The notes under the pieces: generated by a model
Database searches by the model: none
Seen by the model: the letters and a program-made list of their open reading frames with translations, nothing else
What the model was told of the DNA's origin: nothing
Part shown: one piece after another, positions 17,344 to 25,711 of the stretch
Numbering within the stretch: position 1 is the stretch's first letter
Layout of the letters: every line of letters starts with the position of its first letter
Position numbers and translations under genes: made by a program
Assembly (NCBI GenBank): GCA_030596605.1
Contig: JAUVJI010000024.1
Coordinates: 1-39,644, forward strand
From: Bacteroidales bacterium
GTDB lineage: Bacteria; Bacteroidota; Bacteroidia; Bacteroidales; JAADJA01
Direction of reading: 5' to 3'
DNA: 39,644 bases

Positions 17344-17658
17344 AAAGCATGTGGTTGGGAAGTTTGGGTTTCAGATTGTATGGTTTATATACTTTATAAT
17401 TGATATAAATATAAATTATATTTTTTTGTCCTCAGCTCTGCTCTTTCGGATTTGCAATCCGAAAGTTGATATTCGGGGATTCCTTCCTTGTCGGTAGACA
17501 GGTGTTATCCCTGTTTCAAACATCAAACGACTGATAAGAAGTCCGTATGGACAATCAATTCCACCTTTAATAAGCCAAAGATAAATCGAATTCTAAATTC
17601 TAATAATATTATGTTCGGGATTGCAAATCCCGAACAGCATAATGTATAAAATTATTGG
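17344..17658. repeat. Gene-free stretch with REP-like palindromes
   Basis: This 315-base gap holds no gene. Its left end (17344-17390) is a diverged copy of the hairpin after vapC. Two sharp palindromes follow: CTTTCGGATT/AATCCGAAAG at 17443-17465 with loop TGC, and TGTTCGGGATT/AATCCCGAACA at 17612-17636 with loop GCA. Both share the core CGGxATT...AATxCCG. Between them, a related TTCGGGGATT and an ATCCCTGTT look like eroded arms. Such spaced palindromes resemble REP or BIME units; no REP-associated transposase is in the window. Confidence 0.7.
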
Positions 17659-18249
17659 CTACATCGATTCATTATAAGCATCCAGAAATTCTTTGAGTTT
17701 TTGAACAGCAATTCCCCGGTGACTTGTTTTGTTTTTGTCAGATAAATCCATTTCGGCAAAAGAAATTTCAAGCCCCATTGGTTTAAAAATAGGATCATAT
17801 CCAAAACCTTTATTGCCATGTCTTTCCGTTAAGATGGTACCTTTTACTACACCTTCAAACAAAGTTTCCGTTCCATTAATGATAAGAGAGATGATTGTTC
17901 TGAATTTTGCTTTTCGATTTTGCACACCTTGTAATTCCGAAAGGACTTTATCCATGTTCTTTTCATGGTCATGATTTTCTCCTGCATACCTGGCCGAATA
18001 AACTCCTGGCTTTCCGTTAAGGGCATCTATTTCCAGGCCGGTATCATCAGCAAAGCAATCAATATGGTATTTGTTGAAAATATACCAGGATTTTTGAGAA
18101 GCGTTACCTTGAAGGGTATCGGCAGTTTCAGGGATGTCTTCTGAACAACCAATATCAGATAATGATAATATGTTGATCTTACTACCAACAGCGGTTTTGA
18201 TTTCATTGAGCTTATGAACATTATTGGTGGCAAATACCAGGCTGATCAT
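17659..18249 (-). CDS. rdgB: dITP/XTP pyrophosphatase (RdgB/HAM1 family)
   Basis: Hydrolyses non-canonical purine triphosphates such as dITP, ITP and XTP to monophosphates and so keeps them out of DNA and RNA. The 196-residue length is normal. It has the N-terminal [13 protein letters not shown] (6-18), the catalytic [23 protein letters not shown] block near 67-90, [12 protein letters not shown] near 147, and the late [17 protein letters not shown]. It stands alone here, with the SGNH lipoprotein gene upstream across an inverted repeat. Confidence 0.95.
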   Translation of the reverse strand: MISLVFATNNVHKLNEIKTAVGSKINILSLSDIGCSEDIPETADTLQGNASQKSWYIFNKYHIDCFADDTGLEIDALNGKPGVYSARYAGENHDHEKNMDKVLSELQGVQNRKAKFRTIISLIINGTETLFEGVVKGTILTERHGNKGFGYDPIFKPMGLEISFAEMDLSDKNKTSHRGIAVQKLKEFLDAYNESM

Positions 18250-18272
18250 AAATTTTTTCTTTAACTACTATT

Positions 18273-18320
18273 TGAAGGTGTCTTATAAGTATGAAGGAAA
18301 ATAACTTTTAGACACCTTCA
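18273..18320. repeat. 11-bp inverted repeat between rdgB and the SGNH gene
   Basis: TGAAGGTGTCT (18273-18283) and AGACACCTTCA (18310-18320) are perfect complements with 26 bases between, inside which AAGT/ACTT could also pair. It lies just past the stop of the SGNH gene on the minus strand. No T-run follows, so a classical terminator is not supported; it may protect the mRNA 3' end or be an operator for rdgB. Confidence 0.4.
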
Positions 18321-18335
18321 TCAACTATATCATAT

Positions 18336-19643
18336 TTATGGCAAAATTACCGATGGATATTGTGCTAAACTTACCTTTGGCAAATTGGAATTAAATTTTT
18401 CATTTATTCCATCAATAAACATATTTGCAACATGGGCATATCCCATGGGTGTTAAATGGATTCCATCCAACGAAAATGCATTCCCTGAAACAAATTCTGT
18501 TGTTAATGTTATCCCATCGCGGGTAATGCCGGTTTCCAGTTCAGTCATTAATTCAAACATATCAATATAAGCAAGGTCATATTGAGCTGCCAAACCTTGA
18601 ATTACATTGTTGTATATTCCAATATGAGTATCGATATTATTTGCCTCCGTTTCATCAATAATATATTTATGTGGAATTGGGATGGCACTGCCCATGAACT
18701 CACATTTTAATGAGTCAGTTGGCAATGTGAGCAGGAAAATATCGCTTTCTTTCATTTGACGTGGAAAATGTGTAACTGCATCTTCTACTATGAAAGGGTT
18801 TTGTCCTAACGAGAATGTAATGCCTAAGGGCTGATAAGCAAAATTTAATGAATCAACCTGTCCTTGTCTTGTTAATACAAGTCCATTAAAAGGCACCTGT
18901 GTAGACATAAAGGCGAAATAAGGCGATTTTAACATATCAGGTAAACCGGCAATGGCACCTTTTGCACCGGTGGCATTTAGACTCTGAACAATGGTATTCA
19001 TCATAAAAGTAAAAGTTGCCTGACCGGTAATTGTATCACCAGTACCTCCACCAGCAGCGTAACCAAGTACATCATTGTTTCCAATCCACAAAGTATAAAA
19101 AGTAGGCTGCTGTGCGATAGCATCTCCAACAACTGTAGAGATTGAACTACTTGCAAAACGCGCATAATAAGGATTAGCTGTACCTAACTGTATTCCGGCA
19201 AAATCGCCATAACCCTGCGCAAGCAAATGAAAAGATTTTGCTCCCGGTACTCCCAGATTATTTACTGTATAGCCTACAGGTGCTATAGCATCCAGTGTAC
19301 CTTGATCTGAAACAGGAGATACCGATGTTGTACCTGCGCAATCTGTTTTATAATCCAATTTTAGTTTTCCTGGCAATATACCGTATTCACCATCTAATAA
19401 TGGCTGAACAAAATTCCCTCCACCTGCCTTTTTGAACTGCTCTGCAAGAATACTGGGAAAAGAATTAAGCTGTGAAGAGCGGTAAAGAGAACCATCGGTA
19501 TATCCTGCTGTGAGCGAATTTCCAACTGCAACATAAACAGAAAAATCAGCATTTCCCTGTGCGGGTTCAAAATCATCCAGTTCCGGTTGGCAGGCAAAGA
19601 TTAAACCTAATAAACTTATGTATAATATATATTTGTATTTCAT
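18336..19643 (-). CDS. SGNH/GDSL-hydrolase lipoprotein
   Basis: A 435-residue lipoprotein: the signal peptide ends in a lipobox with Cys18 (LIFAC). The SGNH blocks are in order: AVGNSLTAGYTDG around 39-51 with Ser43 as nucleophile, a Gly in the TVNNLGVPGAKSFHL block near 135, LWIGNNDVLG near 190, and the Asp393/His396 pair in LDGIHLTPMGYAH. Such enzymes are esterases or lipases; here it should sit in the outer membrane or periplasm. The upstream FadL-type porin gene ends 20 bases away, so both are likely one transcript that handles lipid-like or aromatic substrates. Substrate is not visible in the sequence. Confidence 0.87.
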   Translation of the reverse strand: MKYKYILYISLLGLIFACQPELDDFEPAQGNADFSVYVAVGNSLTAGYTDGSLYRSSQLNSFPSILAEQFKKAGGGNFVQPLLDGEYGILPGKLKLDYKTDCAGTTSVSPVSDQGTLDAIAPVGYTVNNLGVPGAKSFHLLAQGYGDFAGIQLGTANPYYARFASSSISTVVGDAIAQQPTFYTLWIGNNDVLGYAAGGGTGDTITGQATFTFMMNTIVQSLNATGAKGAIAGLPDMLKSPYFAFMSTQVPFNGLVLTRQGQVDSLNFAYQPLGITFSLGQNPFIVEDAVTHFPRQMKESDIFLLTLPTDSLKCEFMGSAIPIPHKYIIDETEANNIDTHIGIYNNVIQGLAAQYDLAYIDMFELMTELETGITRDGITLTTEFVSGNAFSLDGIHLTPMGYAHVANMFIDGINEKFNSNLPKVSLAQYPSVILP

Positions 19644-19663
19644 GATTATCTATTTTTTAAATT

Positions 19664-20881
19664 TTAGAAATTATAGCTAATACCTAATCCTGGGATGAAT
19701 GCCCTGGTTTTATAAGTTCCCTCAAAATTGTCGGGAGTATATTTTTTATCCGATTCAAGACCTTCTAACTGCAAATACGAAAGATCGATACTCAGACCTT
19801 CAATAGGCATGATTGATAATCCAAGCGTGAATGCAATTTGGTCAAGGCTAACTGTTTCAGGACTAAAGTATTCTTCGTTGGTGGGTGTTTTATCGTAGTA
19901 AATACCTGCCCGTGCTATGAAAGTATCACTGATCTTATATTCAGCTCCTAATCTTGGGATAAAACTATTTGAATATTCCCTTGGGTTTCTGGAGTCAGTA
20001 AAGTCTTCATTATTTTGTTTGAAATCTATAATGAGTGAATCATAGGTTGACCAGAATATAATATTCAATTCAGCCGCTAATAAAAACTTTTCTGAAATCT
20101 GGTACGCAATACCAAAATCAAGATTTGCAGGAAGCGGTAATTCAGCGCTGAAATTTCCTGTTTCAGGAATAGATGTAACAGATTCAGGAACACCACTGGT
20201 TTTGAAATCTCCGTCCTCCACTTTCATATTAACTTTTGATCTGTAATCTATTCCAATACTTAAATCATCAGAGGGTTTAATATAAGCTCCGACATTAAAT
20301 CCCAATGCAGTTGAACTTCCATCTAAATTCATTTGTCCATTTGCAGGACTTTTAATTTCTTTGGTTAAATCTACACTTCCAATAACGATATCTAATCCAG
20401 CTCCAATTCCGAACTTATCTCCAATTTTATAGGAAACGGTTGGTTGAATAAAAATAGCGGATAAAGATATTTCCTGAATAAGATACCGCCCATTCCAATC
20501 ATAATCCCATTTTGTCGAACTTCCAAATGGTGTAAAAACACCAATACCTATCGAAAGATCGTCAATTACCTTTGCTGCTCCGTAAAAATAAAAGGGAGTA
20601 CTCATGGAATTGTCTGTCCTTGCTGTATAGTCCGAGTCTTTTGCACGGAAAACAACATTAGAATTAATCCCACTTGCTCCAAGAGAGAAGCTGTAGTCTT
20701 CCTTCATAAAAGAAAGCGAGCCAGGATTATAGAAAATGCTGCTGCCACCAAGTGCAAATGGTGTACCGATGAGTCCGATACCGGTTTGTTTCTGTCCTTG
20801 CAGTCTAACCTGGTATCCTCCGGCAAATAAATTTGATGCTACAAATAAAAATAGCAGCATCAGTGTGGTTAATTTTCTCAT
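19664..20881 (-). CDS. FadL/OmpP1-family outer-membrane transporter
   Basis: A 405-residue outer-membrane beta-barrel. The start MRKLTTLMLLFLFVASNLFA gives a clean signal peptide; the longer frame from 20938 adds 19 residues ahead of it. The mature N-terminus (GGYQVRLQGQKQTGIGLIGT) and FYNPGSLSF near 52 match the hatch region of FadL/OmpP1 proteins, which admit long-chain fatty acids and other hydrophobic compounds. Barrel-type alternating strands continue to the last residue, which is Phe (GLGISYNF), as expected for barrel assembly. It comes first in a pair with the SGNH lipoprotein. Confidence 0.9.
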   Translation of the reverse strand: MRKLTTLMLLFLFVASNLFAGGYQVRLQGQKQTGIGLIGTPFALGGSSIFYNPGSLSFMKEDYSFSLGASGINSNVVFRAKDSDYTARTDNSMSTPFYFYGAAKVIDDLSIGIGVFTPFGSSTKWDYDWNGRYLIQEISLSAIFIQPTVSYKIGDKFGIGAGLDIVIGSVDLTKEIKSPANGQMNLDGSSTALGFNVGAYIKPSDDLSIGIDYRSKVNMKVEDGDFKTSGVPESVTSIPETGNFSAELPLPANLDFGIAYQISEKFLLAAELNIIFWSTYDSLIIDFKQNNEDFTDSRNPREYSNSFIPRLGAEYKISDTFIARAGIYYDKTPTNEEYFSPETVSLDQIAFTLGLSIMPIEGLSIDLSYLQLEGLESDKKYTPDNFEGTYKTRAFIPGLGISYNF

Positions 20882-21203
20882 ATACAATGTGATTTGATTT
20901 ATAAAAAGCAGCGAAGATAGATAATTTTTTAATTCCAATTTTTACCCACAAGCTGTGATATGTATTATTCTTTATATGTGGTTTGAGAAATAGTTATCAT
21001 CAGCACACAACCCCCGTATAGATGGATTCTTTTGCTAAATTATAACTGGAAATTTTATTTATTTTACGAATATGATTTGTCAATATTATTTTTTTTTACT
21101 AATTTTATTCCCTGAAAAGGAATTTTGCCAAAATTCCTGAGAGATGAGTAATAATTGATTTTTGTCAGAATAAATAAATAATTCAAAATAAAAGGAGAGT
21201 ACT
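20882..21203. promoter_or_regulatory. Divergent gene-free region with a hairpin leader
   Basis: This 322-base gap separates the fadL-like gene from the zinc-ribbon gene and holds no open frame of note. AGGAATTTT (21118-21126) and AAAATTCCT (21130-21138) form a perfect 9-bp hairpin with loop GCC. An AAAGGAGAG at 21190-21198 is a good ribosome-binding site for the zinc-ribbon gene, spaced normally before its ATG. No clear TAnnTTTG element was found on either strand near the starts. Confidence 0.4.
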
Positions 21204-21605
21204 ATGCCTAAAACAGTATCATTAAATGCAAAATGCCCGCATTGTGGCAAATCCTTTATGGATGAGGAATTTAAGTTACATGATGTAGCTAGCATAAAGC
21301 TTAATATTGAAACCACTGCAAACCGCGGAACAATTCGTCTGTGTTCAACCTACGGCTGTTATGACCATGTATGCGATTTTGATTTAAAAGAAAGTGAGAT
21401 CGCTAAGTTTTACTGTCCGCACTGCAATAAAGAATTGGTTTGCAAGGATAACTGTGAAACTTGCGATGCACCTATGATACCTTTAACCCTGAAGTTAGGC
21501 GGCAAGGTATTTATATGTTCAAGACATGGATGCTCTAATCACTTCGTAGCTTTTGAAGACCTTGCAACAGAGGTGAGAAAGTTTTATCACGAATATGGTT
21601 TTTAA
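21204..21605 (+). CDS. Small zinc-ribbon protein with an internal duplication
   Basis: A 133-residue, Cys-rich protein I cannot assign to a named family. It contains two similar halves. Each opens with CPHC (CPHCGKS near 11, CPHCNKEL near 73), carries a later C-S-x-x-G-C-x-x-H unit (CSTYGCYDH near 48, CSRHGCSNH near 107), and ends in an E..KFY segment. The second half also has CKDNCETC. The spacing fits two zinc-binding units made by duplication. No signal peptide or membrane segment, so it should be cytoplasmic. It has a strong ribosome-binding site and no near neighbours on its strand. Confidence 0.75.
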   Translation: MPKTVSLNAKCPHCGKSFMDEEFKLHDVASIKLNIETTANRGTIRLCSTYGCYDHVCDFDLKESEIAKFYCPHCNKELVCKDNCETCDAPMIPLTLKLGGKVFICSRHGCSNHFVAFEDLATEVRKFYHEYGF

Positions 21606-21827
21606 TTTGAGTCAGCTGTAAATTACCTAATTATTATCTGGAGAATTATTAGGGAGTGTAAATCTGAATATTGAACCAGATAAATATTCTATATATAACT
21701 TATTTTCAGTATTATAATCGTATGTGTTAAGTGCATACCCCCGTTAATCAATAAATTAGCGAGTCTTGAATATATTTAAAACATTAAAATTTCACTTTGG
21801 CTCATTTTGATGAAAAAATGGTATAAT

Positions 21828-22922
21828 TTACCACTCAAAGTAATCGATACATTTGTCAAAAATTGCTGTGTTCTCATATACCCCGATGAATTTTTCTGCA
21901 CCCGGCCCATAGGCCAATAAAGGAACCATTGAAGCTGTATGCAGCCAGGTAATAAATCCACCCTCTACAGTGTTTGCCGATATATCGCCATCCAAAAGTG
22001 CATAACCTCCTGTTTCATGATCCCCGGTGATAATCACTAATGTATTTCCATCGGCTTCGGCAAAATCAATAGCTTTACCAACTGCCCTGTCGAAATCGAG
22101 CATCTCAGCAATAAGGTATTCCTGGTCATTCTCTTCACAAGCCCAGTCAATTTGCGCTCCCTCAACCATCATAAAAAATCCATTTTCGTTTGTTTTTAAC
22201 CTGTTCAATGCAACTTCAACAGCATTTGGCAAAACATCTCCTCTTCCTTCTGTGTATTTCGGTGGGTGATCTTCTGAAATTAAAGCAGCAACTTTTTTAT
22301 CTCCGCTTATTTGAGATAAATTATTAACTACCTGGTATTTTCTTGCAATCAATGAATCGATAAGATTCAATTGGTCAGTTCGTTGATCAAAATATTTTTG
22401 GCCGCCACCCATAAAGAAATCAACATCTTTTGAGATCAATTCATAAGCAATGCTTTCATAATCGAAACGATCGGTATTATGTGCATAAAAGGCTGCGGGT
22501 GTTGCATGGACGATATGACTGGTTGTCAGCAATCCGGTTGAAAGACCGTTATTCTCAGCCATTTCAAGGATTGAATTTAACGGATTTCCATTTATATCAA
22601 CCCCAACTGTATAATGATTTGTTTTTTGTCCGCACGACATTGCAGTTCCCGAAGCCCCGGAATCTGTAACATATTTATCCGCAGCATGCGTTGATTGAAT
22701 TCCAATATACCGGCATCTGAAAATATTCAAATTGTCATTATTGACTGTTCTTGTAGCAGTAATTTGAGCCAATCCCATTCCATCTCCAATCATCAGGATG
22801 ATGTTTTTATGTTGACCCTGTTCTACTTCCTCGACAGGTTCCGGATTAACATTATCAGCAGGTTTATTACATGAAATGAATGTAATCGAAAGTATTATAA
22901 GCACTATAAAATATTTTTGCAT
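21828..22922 (-). CDS. Alkaline-phosphatase-family lipoprotein
   Basis: A 364-residue phosphomonoesterase of the PhoA fold, exported as a lipoprotein: the signal peptide ends at Cys18 (FISCNK). The metal-binding IGDGMG (Asp47), the nucleophile block TDSGASGTAMSCG (Ser88), HIVHATPAAF near 136 and the late ITGDHETGG block are all present. It frees phosphate from organic phosphates outside the cytoplasm. The frame extends upstream to 23015, but that would overlap the flippase gene; ATG 22922 starts two bases past the flippase stop. Last gene of the seven-gene minus-strand run; no Pho box was recognised. Confidence 0.9.
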   Translation of the reverse strand: MQKYFIVLIILSITFISCNKPADNVNPEPVEEVEQGQHKNIILMIGDGMGLAQITATRTVNNDNLNIFRCRYIGIQSTHAADKYVTDSGASGTAMSCGQKTNHYTVGVDINGNPLNSILEMAENNGLSTGLLTTSHIVHATPAAFYAHNTDRFDYESIAYELISKDVDFFMGGGQKYFDQRTDQLNLIDSLIARKYQVVNNLSQISGDKKVAALISEDHPPKYTEGRGDVLPNAVEVALNRLKTNENGFFMMVEGAQIDWACEENDQEYLIAEMLDFDRAVGKAIDFAEADGNTLVIITGDHETGGYALLDGDISANTVEGGFITWLHTASMVPLLAYGPGAEKFIGVYENTAIFDKCIDYFEW

Positions 22923-22924
22923 GG

Positions 22925-24364
22925 TTATACAGGTATTTTTATATTTCTGATTTGTTTTCTTAAAAGCAAAAGGTACAAAAGTAAAAACAATGATCCTTCT
23001 AAAATTGTTTGCCAAACGTTTAAGAGGTAAAATTTTCTGATAATACTGTCAGCAATAATCTGAAGTATAATAATTGTTAAAAATATGCCAACTTGCTTTA
23101 GGTATATTTTATTTCTAAAGAATCCAGCTGAATCTTGCAAATAGAAATACAGTGTAAGGAATAAGTAAGAGATAAAAGTAGTTATTGCCGCCCATTTATA
23201 TCCATAAAGTGGAATAAAAATAAAGTTGAGGATGATATTTAACACACTGGCAGCAATGACACCTACTGCAATATTTTTAAGCTTTTCAGCAAACTTAAAC
23301 TTGATCTCCAGAAAAAGAAACAATCCATAAAGAAAAGCACTTATAAAGACATATGGCATGATGGTATATCCGCTTCTGAATTCTTCACCCAATAGTATGA
23401 TCGACATTTCTTTTGAAAACAAGCTGAAATAAGTGATTAATGGAAGTCCGAAAAGCAAATAGACAAAAAGATATTTTGAGATAAGTTCATTTGATTTTTC
23501 AAAATTCACCTCAAGTTCCCTGTTTAATACAGGGTTTATTGTATTGAAAAATACGGTAACCAGTGCCACCACACTCAACTGACTAATGTTGTAAACCTGG
23601 TTATAGATACCAACCGTTGACATATCATTGAAAAGTGCAATAATATAGCGGTCGCCGGATGTCATTATCAGGAAACAAAAGTTGGCGATCAAACCAATAC
23701 TTCCAAAACGATAAAGAACAAGAAGCGTTTTTTTCGAAATACTTTTAATTGAAAAACTAACATTTTCCCTACTGAAAAAAACAATAAATAGTAGAGCTAA
23801 CAGATCAATAAAAATTACACTAATCAAAACCGATGTAATCCTGTACTGATAACCGAAAGTCATGATGTAAAGCAGGGCAAAACTCAATATGGCTCTTGAC
23901 GAATGGATGATGTTATATTTTAAGGCTTTACCTTCAAGGCGAATGATGATAAGGTACAGCCCAATAAATTCTTTTATAAAAAATTGCACAAAGGATAGAA
24001 TGATCAACTGTTTTACCAGAGGATTATCAGTAAGATAATACCATACACCTGAAACTACTAACATCAACAAGCTTGCACCGAGGTAAATGAGAAAAATATT
24101 TGAATACAGGTTTTTTAGGTCCTTATTGTTTTTATAGGAATTGTAGTATCGCCACAAACATCCGGCAAGCCAGGAGTATAGAAAAATGGATATATAAGAA
24201 AAGGTGATCGTAATAATTCCAAGATAACCGTACTCTTCCGGGGTGAAGTAGCGGGTAAATATGGGTGTTTTAATAAACCCAACACCCATGGGGATAAGCG
24301 TCCCCAAAAGGTACCATCCCATATCAGTGATAAACCTGGTGTTATTTTCTTTAAGATTTGTCAA
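22925..24364 (-). CDS. Polysaccharide flippase (Wzx/MATE-like)
   Basis: A 479-residue membrane protein with about 12-14 hydrophobic segments and the N-terminal pattern of polysaccharide translocases (MGWYLLGTLIPMGVGFIKTP, then RYFTPEEYGYLGI). It should flip lipid-linked sugar repeats across the inner membrane. The frame starts with TTG at 24364, with an in-frame TAA two codons upstream; the first ATG is Met15. The start is thus uncertain. It lies 14 bases after the glycosyltransferase gene, supporting a joint role in surface polysaccharide. Confidence 0.87.
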   Translation of the reverse strand: MTNLKENNTRFITDMGWYLLGTLIPMGVGFIKTPIFTRYFTPEEYGYLGIITITFSYISIFLYSWLAGCLWRYYNSYKNNKDLKNLYSNIFLIYLGASLLMLVVSGVWYYLTDNPLVKQLIILSFVQFFIKEFIGLYLIIIRLEGKALKYNIIHSSRAILSFALLYIMTFGYQYRITSVLISVIFIDLLALLFIVFFSRENVSFSIKSISKKTLLVLYRFGSIGLIANFCFLIMTSGDRYIIALFNDMSTVGIYNQVYNISQLSVVALVTVFFNTINPVLNRELEVNFEKSNELISKYLFVYLLFGLPLITYFSLFSKEMSIILLGEEFRSGYTIMPYVFISAFLYGLFLFLEIKFKFAEKLKNIAVGVIAASVLNIILNFIFIPLYGYKWAAITTFISYLFLTLYFYLQDSAGFFRNKIYLKQVGIFLTIIILQIIADSIIRKFYLLNVWQTILEGSLFLLLYLLLLRKQIRNIKIPV

Positions 24365-24378
24365 GCCTTATATCAGAT

Positions 24379-25632
24379 TTATTTATCAGAACTCTTTTCA
24401 TTCAAGATGGCTTTATATATGTCGATCAATTTTTTTTCCATAAAAGTCCACTTGTATTTATTATCAACTGCATTAATTCCGTTTGAACTAAATGTATTGT
24501 ACAAAGGAAGATTATCCAATATTGAAAGTAACGCTTTGGCAATTTCATCCGGATCTTCGGGATTTACAGCAATCCCTACATTATCATTTCTGATGTAATC
24601 ATTGATATGTCCGAAATTACTTCCTATAATTGGCAATCCATAATTCATGTATTCAAAGATCTTGATTTGAAGTATGATGCTGTGCGTTTCACAGGGTAAA
24701 AATATTCCAAGACCGATTTTACTTTTATTGTAATAATCAGGAACCTGAGTGTATGGCACTGAATCGTGTAAAATTATATTTTCCTGCAAACCGTTCTCTA
24801 AAATAAATCCCTTCATTTCATTTTTGAAATTAACAGGAAAGTATGTCCCAAGAAACAAAATTTTCAGGTCAGGTTTTTCCATAACCGCAATTTTTGCCGC
24901 TTCAAGAATTTTGAAAGCGCCACGCCGTTGAGTTATACCCCCTGAATAAATAGCATCATAAATTCTGTCTTCAAAATTCAGGCTTTCCCTTGTACTTTCA
25001 AGATTCGTATAATTGTAAATGATTTCAACCTTATTTTTTGGCATAAATCTCCGGAAACGAGCCTGCATATTTTCTTCAGTAGTTATAATCAAATCATAAT
25101 TTTTCGCACAGCGTTTTTCCCATTTTCTAACATATTCAGAATATTTATTTTTTAGAAATGTAAAAACACCTTTTGTTGAAATATAATCGCGAATGTTTTC
25201 GGGATAAGGTTCATGAACATCATAAATAATCTTAGGTTTATGCGGTAATGATTCTAACCTTTTCCCAATCTTATTTACTTTAAGATCGTGAATGTGATAA
25301 ACATCGGCTTTCAGGGAGGCTGCTTTTTTAAACATTCTCAGGTAAAATCCTCCGGGTATTAAAATTTTAAAAGGAAAGTTGAGGTACCATTTTTTCTGAA
25401 AAAAACTGCTTTTAATTCTATAATAATAAATCCCCTCATCAGTAACACCTGATTCATTAGTTGTGTCGGCAAATATATAATATACCGCATAACCATTATT
25501 TTTTAGAGAAATAGCTTCCTTCCAGTAAACCCTGTCATCCAGAAAATTATGAGTATCTGCCAAAAAACATATAACAGGAGATTCCTTTATATTTTCTGAA
25601 TTTGGTCTTATTTTAGTATTTTGTAATAACAC
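24379..25632 (-). CDS. GT4-type glycosyltransferase
   Basis: A 417-residue GT-B enzyme. The N-terminal half has VICFLADTHNFLDDRVYW and YHIHDLKVNKIG. The C-terminal half has IYSGGITQRRGAFKILEAA (donor site entry) and the nucleotide-sugar block KIFEYMNYGLPIIGSNFG with the conserved Glu. Donor and acceptor sugars cannot be read from sequence. The start codon is GTG at 25632; an ATG eight bases upstream is in another frame. It follows the ATP-pyrophosphatase gene after 79 bases and precedes the flippase. Confidence 0.87.
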   Translation of the reverse strand: MLLQNTKIRPNSENIKESPVICFLADTHNFLDDRVYWKEAISLKNNGYAVYYIFADTTNESGVTDEGIYYYRIKSSFFQKKWYLNFPFKILIPGGFYLRMFKKAASLKADVYHIHDLKVNKIGKRLESLPHKPKIIYDVHEPYPENIRDYISTKGVFTFLKNKYSEYVRKWEKRCAKNYDLIITTEENMQARFRRFMPKNKVEIIYNYTNLESTRESLNFEDRIYDAIYSGGITQRRGAFKILEAAKIAVMEKPDLKILFLGTYFPVNFKNEMKGFILENGLQENIILHDSVPYTQVPDYYNKSKIGLGIFLPCETHSIILQIKIFEYMNYGLPIIGSNFGHINDYIRNDNVGIAVNPEDPDEIAKALLSILDNLPLYNTFSSNGINAVDNKYKWTFMEKKLIDIYKAILNEKSSDK

Positions 25633-25711
25633 TTTAACATAATTGTCTATTTATAAATTAATTTTCCATTAAAATAACTGTAATGCCTTTTTGTTTTTTA
25701 TCAGAGACACC

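Noticed and set aside
21640..21665. Near-palindrome CTAATTATT...AATTATTAG after the zinc-ribbon gene
   Set aside because: One central mismatch and pure A/T content make it expected by chance in this AT-rich gap; no T-run follows.
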